Below, one piece after another: positions 1 through 11,610 of a stretch of DNA of 64,000 nucleotides. Both the position numbers and the translations under genes were made by a program. How positions within the stretch are numbered: position 1 is the first letter of the stretch; the number at the start of each line of letters is the position of its first letter. The stretch covers positions 3,053,001 through 3,117,000 of the forward strand of contig NC_087392.1 of NCBI RefSeq assembly GCF_963675165.1. Reading direction: 5' to 3'. The notes beneath the pieces are model-generated. The model worked only from the letters and a program-made list of their open reading frames with translations, had not been told where the DNA came from and made no database searches. Source of the DNA: Halichondria panicea (Eukaryota; Porifera; Demospongiae; Suberitida; Halichondriidae).

Positions 1-3000
1 TGCTCTAGAAATGGCACCGGCATTGAACAACAAACAATTGTCCTTACAGGGTCAGTTTTTGATGGACCTGGGAGCTATAAATTTAATTTAAAGCGTTCAC
101 TAAGTTTACCTGCACCAGTAACATCCAATGATTATTGCAATATTAGTCTTCATGACATACTTATCACTGGTTCTGAAGTTATGGCTATACATATTGAACA
201 ACAATACACTGCCTTGTTTGTGGATGTGAACAATTGCTCAATACACAATAGTACGTTTGGTTTTAAAATGGTTAAAGCTTCCAAGGTAGATGTCTTTATG
301 ACAATAGCAAACTCCCACTTCAGCCATAACGGACTAGCTTTGTTTGTTATGAGCAACACTGATAGTTTGGAAACTAGTTTGCTTGATTTAACTGTTCTGC
401 ATACCACGTTTTTTCGAAATAATGGCTGTGGATCAATTTCGCTTGGTCCGAGTGGTATCAATCAGTCACTGTTGCTCGAGAATGTTTCAATTGTTGATAG
501 CCAGGGTAACCGACTAGGTCTAAAATCTATGGGGGCCTCGTTAACTGTCTATGGTCCTGGAGCGATTTCTGTAAAAGACTGCATATTCAAAAGCAATGTT
601 GGCGTTTCCGCTTTCGCTGCGATCGATGTTGATCTTTTATTCACTGGAAATAATCAGTTTGTGGGTAATATTGGAATTGATGGTGGGGCCTTGATATTGA
701 TCGATACAACAATGTGGCTAGACAATGGTACACACATAAACTTCACTAATAACTATGCACGTGAAGTGGGTGGAGCAATATGGATCAAGGAAGATACTCG
801 ACAACCAATCCTCTTCAATATGCGCACTAATCATTACTGCTTCTACCAACTAACATTTGACTTACAAGAACCATGGGAAAACCAATGGATTCCTGTATCT
901 ATTACTTTTGAGAATAACAGTGCTCTTGCAGGGGGTGATAACATCTTTGGTGGCAGTTTACAAAGTAACTGTAAAATGACTCCTAACAAACAGATCAGTA
1001 GCTTTGAAATTGCAAGCAACCTTTTTAAAATTAAACCTACAATGCCACGTAGTGTGTCTTCGATATCCAGTAGTCCTAAAAGGGTCTGCCTCTGTGAGAA
1101 TGGAGCACCTGTGTGTGCTAGGCATGATTTAATTTTACATGAGGTGTCTGTCACTTCTGGAGAAAGGTTTAATTTGAGCCTTGCTGTTGTCGGAGATGAT
1201 TTTGGTGTGGTAACTGGTAGTGTGTTTGCTTTAAACTTAAATGACTCAGAAAAAGAAATCACATTTTTGAATTTTCATAAAAACATAACTGATGCAGAAT
1301 GTGTTGACATTGAATACTCTGTTCATTCTGTAAATAAGAATGTCATAATTTTGCTTGCGATAGACAGGAATGCGGCAGCCATACTGCAGGAGTTCTATAC
1401 AGATGAATACATATTTGGTAAAGAGTACAGAGCTCAAATTGATCAATACAACTCTTCAGAAGAGATTACTTCTTTCCTTCTTGCTGCTCCTGTGCTTGTC
1501 AATGTGACCATTCTCCCTTGTCCCCTGGGTATGGTAGAATCAAATAGTTCTCTCTCTACATGCGTTTGTGATCAAAAACTGAACGAATATGTAAAGGACT
1601 GTATTGTAAAAAATGGCTCTGGTTTGATGAAGCGAAATGGAACCAATTGGATAGGAAGGGATAACACTACAATTTTGGCACATAGGTTTTGCCCGTACTG
1701 CAATAATAGTGTAATTTTTGTAGACATACAGAGTCCTGAAAGTACTGATAACCAGTGTGTTTTCAATCACAGTGGTTTTCTCTGTGGAGGCTGTGCACCT
1801 GGTCTCAGTCTGGCTATCGGCAGCTCTAGGTGTATACACTGTTCCAACAACAATGGGATTTCCTTTTTTGTTTTGTTCATTGTAGTCGGTGTTGCGTTTG
1901 TATTGTTTATCAAGCTACTAGACCTCACTGTTGTTCACGGAACTATAAATGGGTTGATTTTTTATGCAAACATAATTTGGATATTTCAGGGAATGTTTTT
2001 CCCCAACTTTAACCGAGGGGAGCAGCAAAACATCGTTTACGACATATTAAGACTTGTCATTGCTTGGATAAATCTAGATTTTGGTATTGAAACTTGCTTT
2101 ACTAACGGGCTTGATGCTTATGGTAAAATATGGTTACAGTATGTGTTTCCTGTGTATCTTTGGTTTTTAGCTTTTCTCATCATATTGGCGTGTCGTTACT
2201 CCCCCAAAGCTACGCAACTGTTTGGAAATAATGCTGTGGCTGTATTGGCAACAATGTTTCTTTTTTCTTATGTTAAACTCATCCGTACTAATTTGCAAGC
2301 TTTTGGACCAGTAGTGTTAAATAAGTTTACTAGTGTTCAAGCTTTTGAAACAGTAGAGTTAGATAGAAGTGGTGCATGGAGATGGTTGTTGGATGCTAAT
2401 CTCATTTTCTTCGAAAATCCTCATGCTTTTCTTTCTGTCGTGGCATTACTTGCATTTTTTTTTTTCTGCTTACCGTACACACTACTACTTTTTTTTGTTG
2501 GCTGGCTGAAATATATTCCTTTTGCTTGTGTTTCTCGCCTATTGGTAAAGTTTAAGCCACTATACGATACATACACTGGACCTCTGAAGGACAAACATCG
2601 TTACTGGGTGGGCTTGACACTTCTTGTGAGATTGATTTTTGCGCATGTATTATTGGTTTTTCAGGCTACTAGTGGACCAAGTATTAACTTTGGTTTTATT
2701 GTGATTTCATCTGCGATTCTGTGCATTCTGGTTGTTAAGGCTTACAAGAATTCATATGTGATAGCGTTAGAAATTTCACTTTTGCTCAATTTACAAATTT
2801 TAGGAATTGCGTTTTTGTCCACTACTGACATTGACAAGCGTATTATTTTTATTTGTGTATCAGTGAGCGTCAGCTTTTTAACGCTTCTTGGTGTTTTATT
2901 TTTCCATACCTATCAACTGGTGTCCAGTATTAAGTGTTCAAGTAAATGTAGAGCTAAAAAACCTTCTGAAACAAACAATGTGGAAACCGAAATAGCAAAG

Positions 3001-3057
3001 ACTATCAAAACTACCACTTTTATAGATTTGCGTGAAGATTTATTAGTGGAAAAGTGA
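1..3057 (+). CDS. Beta-helix / multi-pass membrane protein, 5' end cut off by window edge
   Basis: The frame is open from the first base of the window to the stop at 3055-3057, giving 1018 visible residues with no intron; the true start lies upstream. The first ATG in frame (181) is probably internal. The N-terminal 300 or so residues show short repeats rich in N, F and G with spaced phrases such as FTGNNQF, INFTNNYA and FENNSALAGG, typical of right-handed parallel beta-helix proteins. Cys-rich stretches follow (CLCENGAPVC; a CGGC motif near base 1790). The C-terminal part (from about 1850) has eight or nine hydrophobic segments, beginning with a stretch containing GLIFYAN, then a short polar tail. 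I recall this architecture from large sponge gene families of unknown function, sometimes named after bacterial polymorphic outer membrane proteins. It is probably a plasma-membrane receptor or adhesion protein; no catalytic motif is visible. Function is inference. Confidence 0.75.
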   Translation, partial: CSRNGTGIEQQTIVLTGSVFDGPGSYKFNLKRSLSLPAPVTSNDYCNISLHDILITGSEVMAIHIEQQYTALFVDVNNCSIHNSTFGFKMVKASKVDVFMTIANSHFSHNGLALFVMSNTDSLETSLLDLTVLHTTFFRNNGCGSISLGPSGINQSLLLENVSIVDSQGNRLGLKSMGASLTVYGPGAISVKDCIFKSNVGVSAFAAIDVDLLFTGNNQFVGNIGIDGGALILIDTTMWLDNGTHINFTNNYAREVGGAIWIKEDTRQPILFNMRTNHYCFYQLTFDLQEPWENQWIPVSITFENNSALAGGDNIFGGSLQSNCKMTPNKQISSFEIASNLFKIKPTMPRSVSSISSSPKRVCLCENGAPVCARHDLILHEVSVTSGERFNLSLAVVGDDFGVVTGSVFALNLNDSEKEITFLNFHKNITDAECVDIEYSVHSVNKNVIILLAIDRNAAAILQEFYTDEYIFGKEYRAQIDQYNSSEEITSFLLAAPVLVNVTILPCPLGMVESNSSLSTCVCDQKLNEYVKDCIVKNGSGLMKRNGTNWIGRDNTTILAHRFCPYCNNSVIFVDIQSPESTDNQCVFNHSGFLCGGCAPGLSLAIGSSRCIHCSNNNGISFFVLFIVVGVAFVLFIKLLDLTVVHGTINGLIFYANIIWIFQGMFFPNFNRGEQQNIVYDILRLVIAWINLDFGIETCFTNGLDAYGKIWLQYVFPVYLWFLAFLIILACRYSPKATQLFGNNAVAVLATMFLFSYVKLIRTNLQAFGPVVLNKFTSVQAFETVELDRSGAWRWLLDANLIFFENPHAFLSVVALLAFFFFCLPYTLLLFFVGWLKYIPFACVSRLLVKFKPLYDTYTGPLKDKHRYWVGLTLLVRLIFAHVLLVFQATSGPSINFGFIVISSAILCILVVKAYKNSYVIALEISLLLNLQILGIAFLSTTDIDKRIIFICVSVSVSFLTLLGVLFFHTYQLVSSIKCSSKCRAKKPSETNNVETEIAKTIKTTTFIDLREDLLVEK

Positions 3058-3400
3058 TGTGTGAGTTTCGTGCTATACCTCTTTTTGTACCTTTGTGTGT
3101 ATCCTCTTCAGGTAGTATTAAAATTTTGTTTGGAGTGTTATAATTAATTATTTTGGTACATCATTATGTGTGCAATCAGGAGTGCATGTCAGGCTAGCGT
3201 TTCACATCAAAATTCCCACATACACTAATGGGTAAAGTTTATCTAATGTTGTATGGCCGTACTGCATGGGTTGAGTGGGGGATACGTACACATGCAAGGT
3301 CTCATGATGTTTTGTATGAGGGTAGTTACAATTACAATGTGCTGCTCCCAGTGCAGTATATTTAAACAGACGTGTTCTGGTGATATAATTATTGAATACA

Positions 3401-3890
3401 GTAGACTCTCGTTAATCCGGCCATAGTCCCAGTGGACGTATTTACTCTTCAAATAGAGTGGGCGTGGCTAGATGGCTAGCCATTCATTTTGACCTCCAAC
3501 AAAGATACAGTGCGAACAAGGTTAAAATTGCCTGGCTACAGTTCTAGCCATTATAATTATAATGGCTAGTCTGAGATTAATGCATTGGGTTTTTGCGAGA
3601 TACAATAATGGTCCCAGAGCCACTACGTAGATCGACTTCATTGTAAAACATCATGTGAAGCACTTCCGATTGGTTAAAAGAGATCACGAGATGCGCATCC
3701 AATCTCAGCCAACATCTCGTGATCTCTTTCCAATCTTTTTTTTTTTCAATAATTATAGTGATCCCCATAATTATTAACTCTGTGACTAAGGCTTTTCTAC
3801 TGTCCATGATATCAGGGGAGTGCATGAATCCTGGTGGGTACAGTAGATGCATGGCCAGATTGGAAACGGAAGTGATTCACGCCTCCTAGA
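3401..3890. repeat. Degraded mobile-element fragments between genes
   Basis: The spacer 3058-4037 has no gene. At 3401-3425 there is a stretch (acagtagactctcgttaatc) resembling the termini of pogo/Tigger-type transposons. At 3575-3640 the reverse strand matches the interior of the terminal-repeat element at 27422-27957 (shared words around the sequence acgtagtggctctgggacca). At 3855-3876 the forward strand matches that element's terminal repeat. The piece also holds a 14-bp inverted repeat (gagatcacgagatg at about 3680, its complement at about 3713). It reads as a rearranged old copy of that element. Confidence 0.5.
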
Positions 3891-4037
3891 TCCTGTATCT
3901 GGCAATGTCAGAGTGGCAATGTTATTCATAACATTCCAATTATGATCTATAAACGCTAGTAGTCTTCGCAGTTTATAAGTACAGTACGTTGCAGTATAAC
4001 ATTAGAGTATAGTGAACTGTCTCTACCTACCTCTATC

Positions 4038-7000
4038 ATGTGCAACCTACATCGATGTCTACTGTTTGCTTCTATCCTGAGTACTATAGGCATTCTGGAA
4101 GGATTGGGTATGTGTTTGTCAATAGCTGTTGTAGAAGTTGTAGATTGTAGGCAGCTCACGACTAGACTGTAAGGCTACACTCCAACAATTAACAACATAA
4201 AGTAGTCTATTAAACTTTCCTTTGTGCAGAAATGTGCTCAACTGATCATGAGGGTGAGATAAGATTAGTAGCTGGGAAACATCAATATGAAGGTCGCCTG
4301 GAGGTGTGCCTCTATCGACCCGAATACAGTTTGAGTCTCTGGGGTACGTTTTGTGTCAATGGCTGGGACTTAGAGGAGACTGTAGTAGCGTGTCGGCAAC
4401 TGGGTGTCCCAGCAAACAGTAAGCAAACCATTACAGCTACTGACATTTCAAATGATTTTTTGCATTTTAGTTACTATGAATGTTTTTGGAGTTTTATTCA
4501 TTGGAGAGCGTAGTTCCACACCTGTTCGTTGGACTAACACTAACTGCTCTGGAGAAGAGGGTCGCCTTGTAGACTGCTTTTATAACAATTTCTCCTGTCC
4601 AGAACGAGAAGATGTGGGGTTAATATGTGCCCAACCTAACCCTGGTAAATAAAACGGCACTATAATGAATCAAAGTGGTGTATAATTATATGCTGCTCCC
4701 TCTTTTTCTTATAGAGTGTAGTAATGGAGATGTACGAATTGTGGATGCGTTTGGTAGAAACTCCACTGAAGGTAGAGTGGAATTTTGTCGTGGCCGACGT
4801 TGGGGGACTGTGTGCGATGATGAATGGGATGATATTGACGCAGCAGTGGTTTGCAAACAACTGAATTTATCGCAAGCTAATGGTATTGGACATTTTTTGC
4901 TGCACGTTTACAGTTTATACCCTTAGGGCAGGAATTTGTTTGTAGCCAATTTTTTATTTATTCATGAACTATGTTTACAGTCCCTAAAACAATTCAGCAA
5001 GACTTAGTGCCATCAGCTGCTAACAATGTTCCCATCAGCCTGGACTTCGTACATTGCACTAAAGATTCCCAAGGTTTGAAGGATTGTCCTGCTCTTACTC
5101 ATGTGCAGCGGTGCACACACGTACACGATGCTGGGGTCAGCTGCCCCATTTCTTCTGGTGAGCTCAGTGCTTATTGCATGAAAGTTGATAAACGTCCATG
5201 TTTAGCTGTATGCTCCTGTAGATAATGCTAGCAACTGAATTTTTTCGTATTGTCCTAGTTGAAACATGTATATACATGAATCATCTTAAACTCTAGTGTT
5301 GATAGCTAGATGACAGTAATGTCACATGCAGAGTGCACGGTAGAGGCTTCGGTTCGACTGGTGGGTGGAAACGAGTCTACAGAGGGCAGAGTAGAGTACT
5401 GCCGAGACAATCTCTGGGTGTCAGTGTGCAGGGATTCGTGGGACCACAAAGATGCTCAAGTTGTGTGCAGACAACTGGGTTTTGGTCAGTTATTGTCCTG
5501 TCCGTACACCCTTTGTAGGTGGTATGATTATGTGTTCACTAACTATTTCTTGTCCATTGTGTTTACTTGGTCTGTCTTATTTACTCAGTTGGAGTCTCTC
5601 TAGCGGAAGTTTTAACATTTGAAATGAATTTCGATCATGGGATAAAAAATAACATTGGTCCAGTACAATGTGAAGGCGAGGAGAATAACCTCCTTGAGTG
5701 TCCTAGTGAAGGAAACTGTTACTTGAGCCATGGGGCTGGAGTCAAATGCTACAATGGTAATTTTATTGAAATTGAGATTGACATTACATACAGTTACTTA
5801 GCTCTGCACTAGAAATTTAGCTATTGGTAGCTGCAAGAGTAAGAAGAGAGCTGCAAGGCTCTACTGTATATACTGTACTGATGCAGCAGCCATTAATTTT
5901 AGGCTGTAATTGGTATCCTCATGATCGCATTACTAACCAAAATAAGAATCCTTTACTGTTGTAGCAGTATGGTTTTATGTGTTGACGGTATTGTGCAGAG
6001 TCAAACTGTGCTCCTGATTCGAGTGTGAGGGTTGTAAATGGTGTCATCTCTGATGAGATTGGCACAGTGGAGCTCTGCTATGGTGACTGGGGATACGTGT
6101 GTGGGGACTCATGGGGTGATACAGATGCTCAAGTGTTATGCCGACAACTAGGACTCACTGGTAATAATAATTGCATCACTATAATGCGAAACCTTATTTG
6201 TACTACTCTGTCCCCAGCAATAAATGGCTTTGCCTCATGCAATTAAAAACCTTGCCATTGCTTGTTACTCGTGCTATCCCTTATTGCTAATAATTATGAT
6301 TATTAACAGAAGTTTTGCTCCCAAGATTCCTTTAGTCTGAGCTATCGATTTTGGTATAATTATGTGCAAGCCATGCTTTCATGTGCAGTTTCCTCTTCCA
6401 GGAGGAATAGGATATCCTACTAGCCTGTTTGGCTCAGAAACAGGCAGGTTCAATCTTAACAATGTCAAATGCTTGGGAAATGAAACTTCCTTAAGTGATT
6501 GCTCACATGACGGGTATGGTGCTCACAATTGTATGGACAGGATGACAAAGCAGGCAGCAGTCATTTGTGGTACTTCAGCAGGTACAAATATTGAGAATTG
6601 AGAGGACTGAGTATGTATAATTATAATAACTCTGGTTGTATGTTTATTTGTGCCTTATATTAGGAGCTGGGGTATCTAGGTGCACAAAAGAGCAGCTTAA
6701 CAAGAGTGTTGCCACTAGCGAGACTTCACTCCAAGTTGGAAGGTAAAAACTGTTGCAGTATACATGTACATATATGTACACTACTATATATACATGTGTC
6801 TATATACTTATACTGATTTGAGAGTGACTTCTCTCTATCTTGTGTGCATGCAGCCTTGGCACTTGTGAGCGTTACCAGCGTCTTTCAAGTATCTGCAACA
6901 CAGTGTTCAATGAGTCAACAGGCTATGTGTTTATCAGAAACAGTAGCGGACTATTCAACCAGAGTTGGCTTTCCTACAAATTAGATCAAATACTGTCTGA

Positions 7001-9640
7001 CACCATCATTGATGGCAACACAACATGTAGTTTAATGATCAAGAGTGTGGTGTGCAATTACTTCATGCCCACGTGTGGGAATAGTGGGTTCGTCCATATT
7101 CCACGGGCTGTGTGCCCAAACGATTGCTCACTTGTTCAGAACGATTGTAGTGATGAGTGGAGTCGCATCAACACTGTGCTGGTAGTGAATGGAAATCTTG
7201 GAAAAATTAATTGTGAGGCCACACAACATTTACTGAGCCCTCTTCCTACTTGTTGCATCGAGATACCAGAAATCAACGTGCAAGGTGACGGACACATGTA
7301 CATTTATATTATTATCAACACCACTATATATTGTACATATAGGTACAACATCCTCAGAGGAGGCTACTATGCCAGCTCCAAGTAGTCAACATGGGACAAC
7401 TGTTGCCATTGTGATTAGTCTGCTTGCTTTGCTCTCAATATTGATAGTGGCCGTAGTGTTTGTTGTTTTGTATGTCATATCATCTAAGCGGAAGAAGGTC
7501 ACTCTCAGAAGGCTTCAGTTGGACCTGCTTTCAAGGTATTTGACCCTTATGTGTCATTGATTAATTTAGAGCTTCCACACCTAAGCTGAATAGACTAGAC
7601 AGACATAATTTTCCCTTTCCTTAGCTTTCATTTTGTGTAACAAACTATGTCTTTGCGCATAAATTCCTGCAGTGCCTCTACGCGATCTACTGATTATCGC
7701 TCCCCCACCTACCTTGTGATAGATGATGACGGTAAGCTGCTGCGCTCGACAAATGGATCCGTCAGAGGACCTCTAGCTGCACCCAACCCTTACACTACTA
7801 GTAAGTACATCTGGATCTAGTTGGCGGCTGTTAGTAGTATTGTTGTACATTTCAGGCATGCAGTCACCATGCATGCATGCATGCGTACATTACTCTCATA
7901 CGTACGTGTAGGACGATGTGCATATGTATTTACACGCGCTGTTAACCATGTATGTAGTACCCAGATTAAGCATTGACACTCCTCCTTCAGAGTCAGAGCT
8001 TCTGGCCTCTCCCTTTCTCACTCCTCAAGACTCTGGCATGATGGGTCGCATTAGTTCCAGTATTATTCGAGAGCTAACCAGCAACTTGCTCATCCCACAC
8101 TCACGTCTCAAGCTACTAGACTGTGTTGGCCAAGGTGAGCTTCCTCTACTGTACCATTTTGGCATACTAGATATGAGCCTATAATTATAAGCAAATTAAA
8201 ACCCATACAAACATTAGTGGCTTTCCCGACTAGATCTAAGGCACTGTAATTGTAGTATAATAATTAGAATTCAGGATGATTGTCCCAGTATTTGAGGTGC
8301 TCTAGATTCCTAGTGATCAGTCTTGCACAGTATATACATATACAGTCATGTAATCCGAGGAGGGAGTGTGAAGAATATGTTTGTACAATGGCCATTTTTG
8401 AAAGTTAAAATTCTAGGAACAACTATGTATGGAGTGTGTTGTTTTGTGTACAGGGGAGTTCGGTGTGGTTTACAAGGCCCATTACACTGAGCCCGAGGGG
8501 GATATTGGTTACAAGACCAGCATTGTGGCAGTCAAAACACTCAAAGGTATGTATGTAATTATTTTGACAGTATCAAGTTTATTATGCTCAGCTTTGCTTT
8601 TCAGTAGTTGATTATACCCTGTTGTATAGGTGTGTTTGACCAGATCCAGGTTGATAAGATCATGGAGGAGAGCATTAAGATGAAGAGTTTCGACCATCCT
8701 AATGTCCTCAACCTGATGGGGGTGTGTCTGGATGCCGGTCCCGCCCCTTATGTTGTCATACCCTACATGGCCAACGGGAGTCTTCTACACTACCTGAAAA
8801 AGGAGCGCAGGAACCTCATCCTGCCTGTGGGCACAGACGATGATGTGGTGAGTGGGTAATCTCCGTATCCTACATGTACATGTAAGTATGTGCATTGTGC
8901 CAAAAGTAAGCTCATCATTACTACCACAGTTAAGTGTTAAGGCGAAAAGTTTTCAGGGCGGTGGTCCAATATGTAGTTATAAAGCATGTAGTTAAAGCGG
9001 TGTGTTAATTGTACCTAGTGTTTGTTTTTGTATTGATTTCTGAATTTGGCTAGGTTCCTTATTCTTGGAAACATAAATATTACATGTGTATGTACGTATA
9101 CCAAGAACTGCAACATTTCAGGAATTGTTATTGCCAAGCGGTTGCTACCTACATACGTATATGCACTGTTGTCATTTCATTCGGATGAATGGGTGCTACC
9201 CATGCATGCATCTAGGAGTTGCCCTTGGTTAGCAATCCTATACTTAGCAATCCTATACTTAGCAGTCTGTTCCACGTACACCACCACATTTCTCATGTCC
9301 AGATACGTACTTGTCGAAGATATATTTATTACGGTCATTGCAAAGAATAGTTTGACAAAAACTTAATTCATAAAAGTTCATGAAGTTAAGGCTTCGTGGT
9401 TTCATAATTTAGTGAACTATTTTCCGGAACTGCTTCGCGAAGTCACACAAATTCTTCAGGAATACCTACCTGAGGCTACCGAACTCTTTTTAGTCAGCTT
9501 ACAGCATGCACATAATTATGTGCTATGCAAAAGCTAAACCGAAGCCAAAGCCTTTACAAACTTTTCTTCCAAGATTGCAACACGCCGTACAAGATCCGCA
9601 CATTCACCTACATATTTGCTCAATAGACTTTTCTCACACG

Positions 9641-9685
<45 letters not shown>

Positions 9686-11505
9686 CGATCTGAGGTCTGC
9701 AAACGACTAGTTGTAATGTGCATGCAGATATCCTGTGGCATGGAATACCTGGCTCATGAGAAATTTATTCATAGGGACTTAGCAGCAAGGAATTGCATGT
9801 GAGTATTTCCTTTCATTGAGGACTCGTCCTTCTACATCCAACATACACAGTTCCTTTAATGCTACTAGTACTGCATGTTTATTAACAGAAAACAATCTGT
9901 GGATACATGCATGTATATGTGAACTGCTTGTTTGGAGACTGTGTTGTTTTATACAGGATTGACATCCACTTTGTGATCAAAATAGCTGATTTTGGGCTCT
10001 CAGAGGATGTGTATGCCAAGAGCTACTACAGGCAGAGTGAAACAGACAAGAGTACCAAGCTTCCAGTAAAGTGGATGGCACCAGAGAGCCTTACAGACGG
10101 CCTCTTCTCAGAGAAATCTGATGTGGTATGCTGTGTTTACATACCATAAGTACATGCAAAATCTTCTAGGAATGTAAGTGCACTCATGCATATAAGTATA
10201 TATAGGAACAGTTCGTAGTAGTGCTTTTGTTAAAAATATTTGTTCTAGTAGGGCACTTGTAATTACATGGTATTTTCTCTGTTGATTAATTGAACCAACA
10301 GTAGCTATTGTCAGGAGCCCATAAAGAGAAGGAGCGGCTAACTTCAACGTATACTCGAGGATCACGTTTCGTAATTGCCTGTGAAACCGCACTTCCTTGT
10401 ATGGAAGCGACTAAGTGCTTGCAAACCGCAGCCTGCATGGTGTATAACACGTGTAGGGATTCAAGTGACTCTGCATATATGGCATATATGGAAATGCGGT
10501 CATAACCACTTACGAAACGTGATCCCCGTAGTTAGCCGCTCCTTCTCTTTATGGGCTCCTGCTATTATATATAGATGACTCTGAGACACTTTATTACTCC
10601 ATAATAATTATATTGTCGTGAGTAGATGAAACTTTACAGCGACTTAAAGGCATTTTAATCCACATGCGCAGTGGTCGTATGGTGTGACGTGCTGGGAGTT
10701 GTTCAGTGGAGGCAAAACGCCATATCCTGGAATGGACCCGATGTCACTCATTCGTATGTTAGAGGCTGACAAAAGACTCAACAAACCTCTCAACACAGCA
10801 TGCCCAGATGAAATGTAAGAGCATTATATACACAGTGCTATGTACTAACATACATGTACTTTTCACATAAGTAACGACGTTTGGTAACCATGTGTAGAAA
10901 TTAAGGTCAGATTATTTTTTTGCTGTAGGTACCAAGTGATGCAACGGTGCTGGGAAAAGTCTCCTGACCGACGACCGACTTTCAGTGACCTTGTGGAGAC
11001 TATTTCAGAATACACAGAGAAGATCGCTGGCTACTTGGACATAAGCTTATATAACCCTTTTGTAGCAACCTATGAAGAAATTAGATCACCAGAAGATGAG
11101 CAAATAGTTTCTGACCCCGACCAAGTAGTTCGTTGCATGAAAAACAAGGATAACAAGCTAAAATCAACACCCTGCAACTCAACACTAAATTCACCTGTCA
11201 GATCACCATATTTCACCCCCAGGGGCTCACCTAGGACATCTCCAATGGCCTCCCCTATTCTATCCCGCAACAGACCGGCCCCTGGCATCTTGTCATGGCA
11301 TGCTTCTCCTCAGCCACATATCGGTATAAGAAACCATGTCGAAACTCCCTCTCAAACTGGAGAGCAGACTAAAATCGCATTAAATGGGAGGCGACTCAGT
11401 GTGGGGGCTGGACCAAGTAGTCAGGTTTTTCATACTCCACAGAGAAGACTGAGTGCCAGTGCTGCAATTCAAATCAAGATAACAGAATCTGAAACCGATG
11501 TTTGA
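4038..11505 (+). CDS. Receptor tyrosine kinase with four SRCR domains and a Frizzled-like domain
   Basis: Twenty exons: 4038-4107, 4230-4418, 4471-4644, 4715-4882, 4981-5157, 5332-5484, 5589-5756, 5999-6160, 6402-6581, 6664-6742, 6854-7284, 7343-7535, 7673-7800, 7958-8134, 8454-8546, 8630-8847, 9686-9798, 9957-10125, 10672-10814, 10929-11505; 1253 residues. Residues 1-23 form a signal peptide. Four SRCR domains follow (about 24-144, 145-259, 260-366, 367-480), each with VVCRQLG-like and paired Cys motifs. A Cys-rich domain at about 507-650 has the Frizzled pattern (CxxFMPTC, then P and three spaced Cys). One membrane helix lies at 670-696. The kinase (about 808-1095) is complete: GQGEFG loop, VAVK lysine, [27 protein letters not shown]. 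The kinase most resembles the Axl/Met/Ror area of the tree. The tail is Ser/Pro-rich. It should signal at the plasma membrane; the ligand is unknown. Family assignment is firm, orthology is not. Confidence 0.9.
9635..9684. repeat. (CA)n microsatellite directly abutting a splice acceptor
   Basis: About 25 CA units end exactly at the AG (9684-9685) that precedes the kinase exon starting at 9686. The repeat occupies the place of the polypyrimidine tract. Confidence 0.9.
10312..10561. mobile_element. 250-bp foldback element in a kinase-gene intron
   Basis: Perfect 31-bp terminal inverted repeats begin caggagcccataaagagaag and end in its complement. Complementarity continues inward through gaggatcacgtttcgtaa and its partner near 10510, so the two halves could fold into one long hairpin. 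Flanks are ctattgt and ctattat, a possible 7-bp target duplication with one mismatch. There is no coding capacity, so it is non-autonomous. It lies between kinase exons 18 and 19. Confidence 0.8.
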
Positions 11506-11580
11506 TAATTTTGCAGTATCGTGTTTAATTTTTATATATAATAACTGAGTGTCAATTACATAATTATATTAATGTGTAAA

Positions 11581-11610
11581 CAGGAGTGCATGAATATTCA
11601 TGCACTCCTG
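11581..11610. terminator. Perfect 30-bp palindrome between two convergent gene ends
   Basis: The arms caggagtgcatgaat and attcatgcactcctg are exactly complementary with no loop bases between them. It sits 75 bp after the kinase stop and 120 bp before the stop of the opposite-strand deaminase gene, so it would be in the 3' UTR of both transcripts. A role in 3' end formation is inference; it could also be a mobile-element remnant. Confidence 0.45.

Noticed and set aside
843-1839. Several minus-strand frames opposite the first gene
   Set aside because: They are antisense shadows of the membrane-protein frame with no recognisable features.
9046-9366. Open frame of 106 codons in a kinase-gene intron
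   Set aside because: Low-complexity translation with repeated LAILYLA from a short direct repeat; no family features and the kinase alignment is complete without it.
10308-10578. Two open frames of 65 and 67 codons
   Set aside because: They lie within the foldback element 10312-10561 and arise from its inverted repeats.
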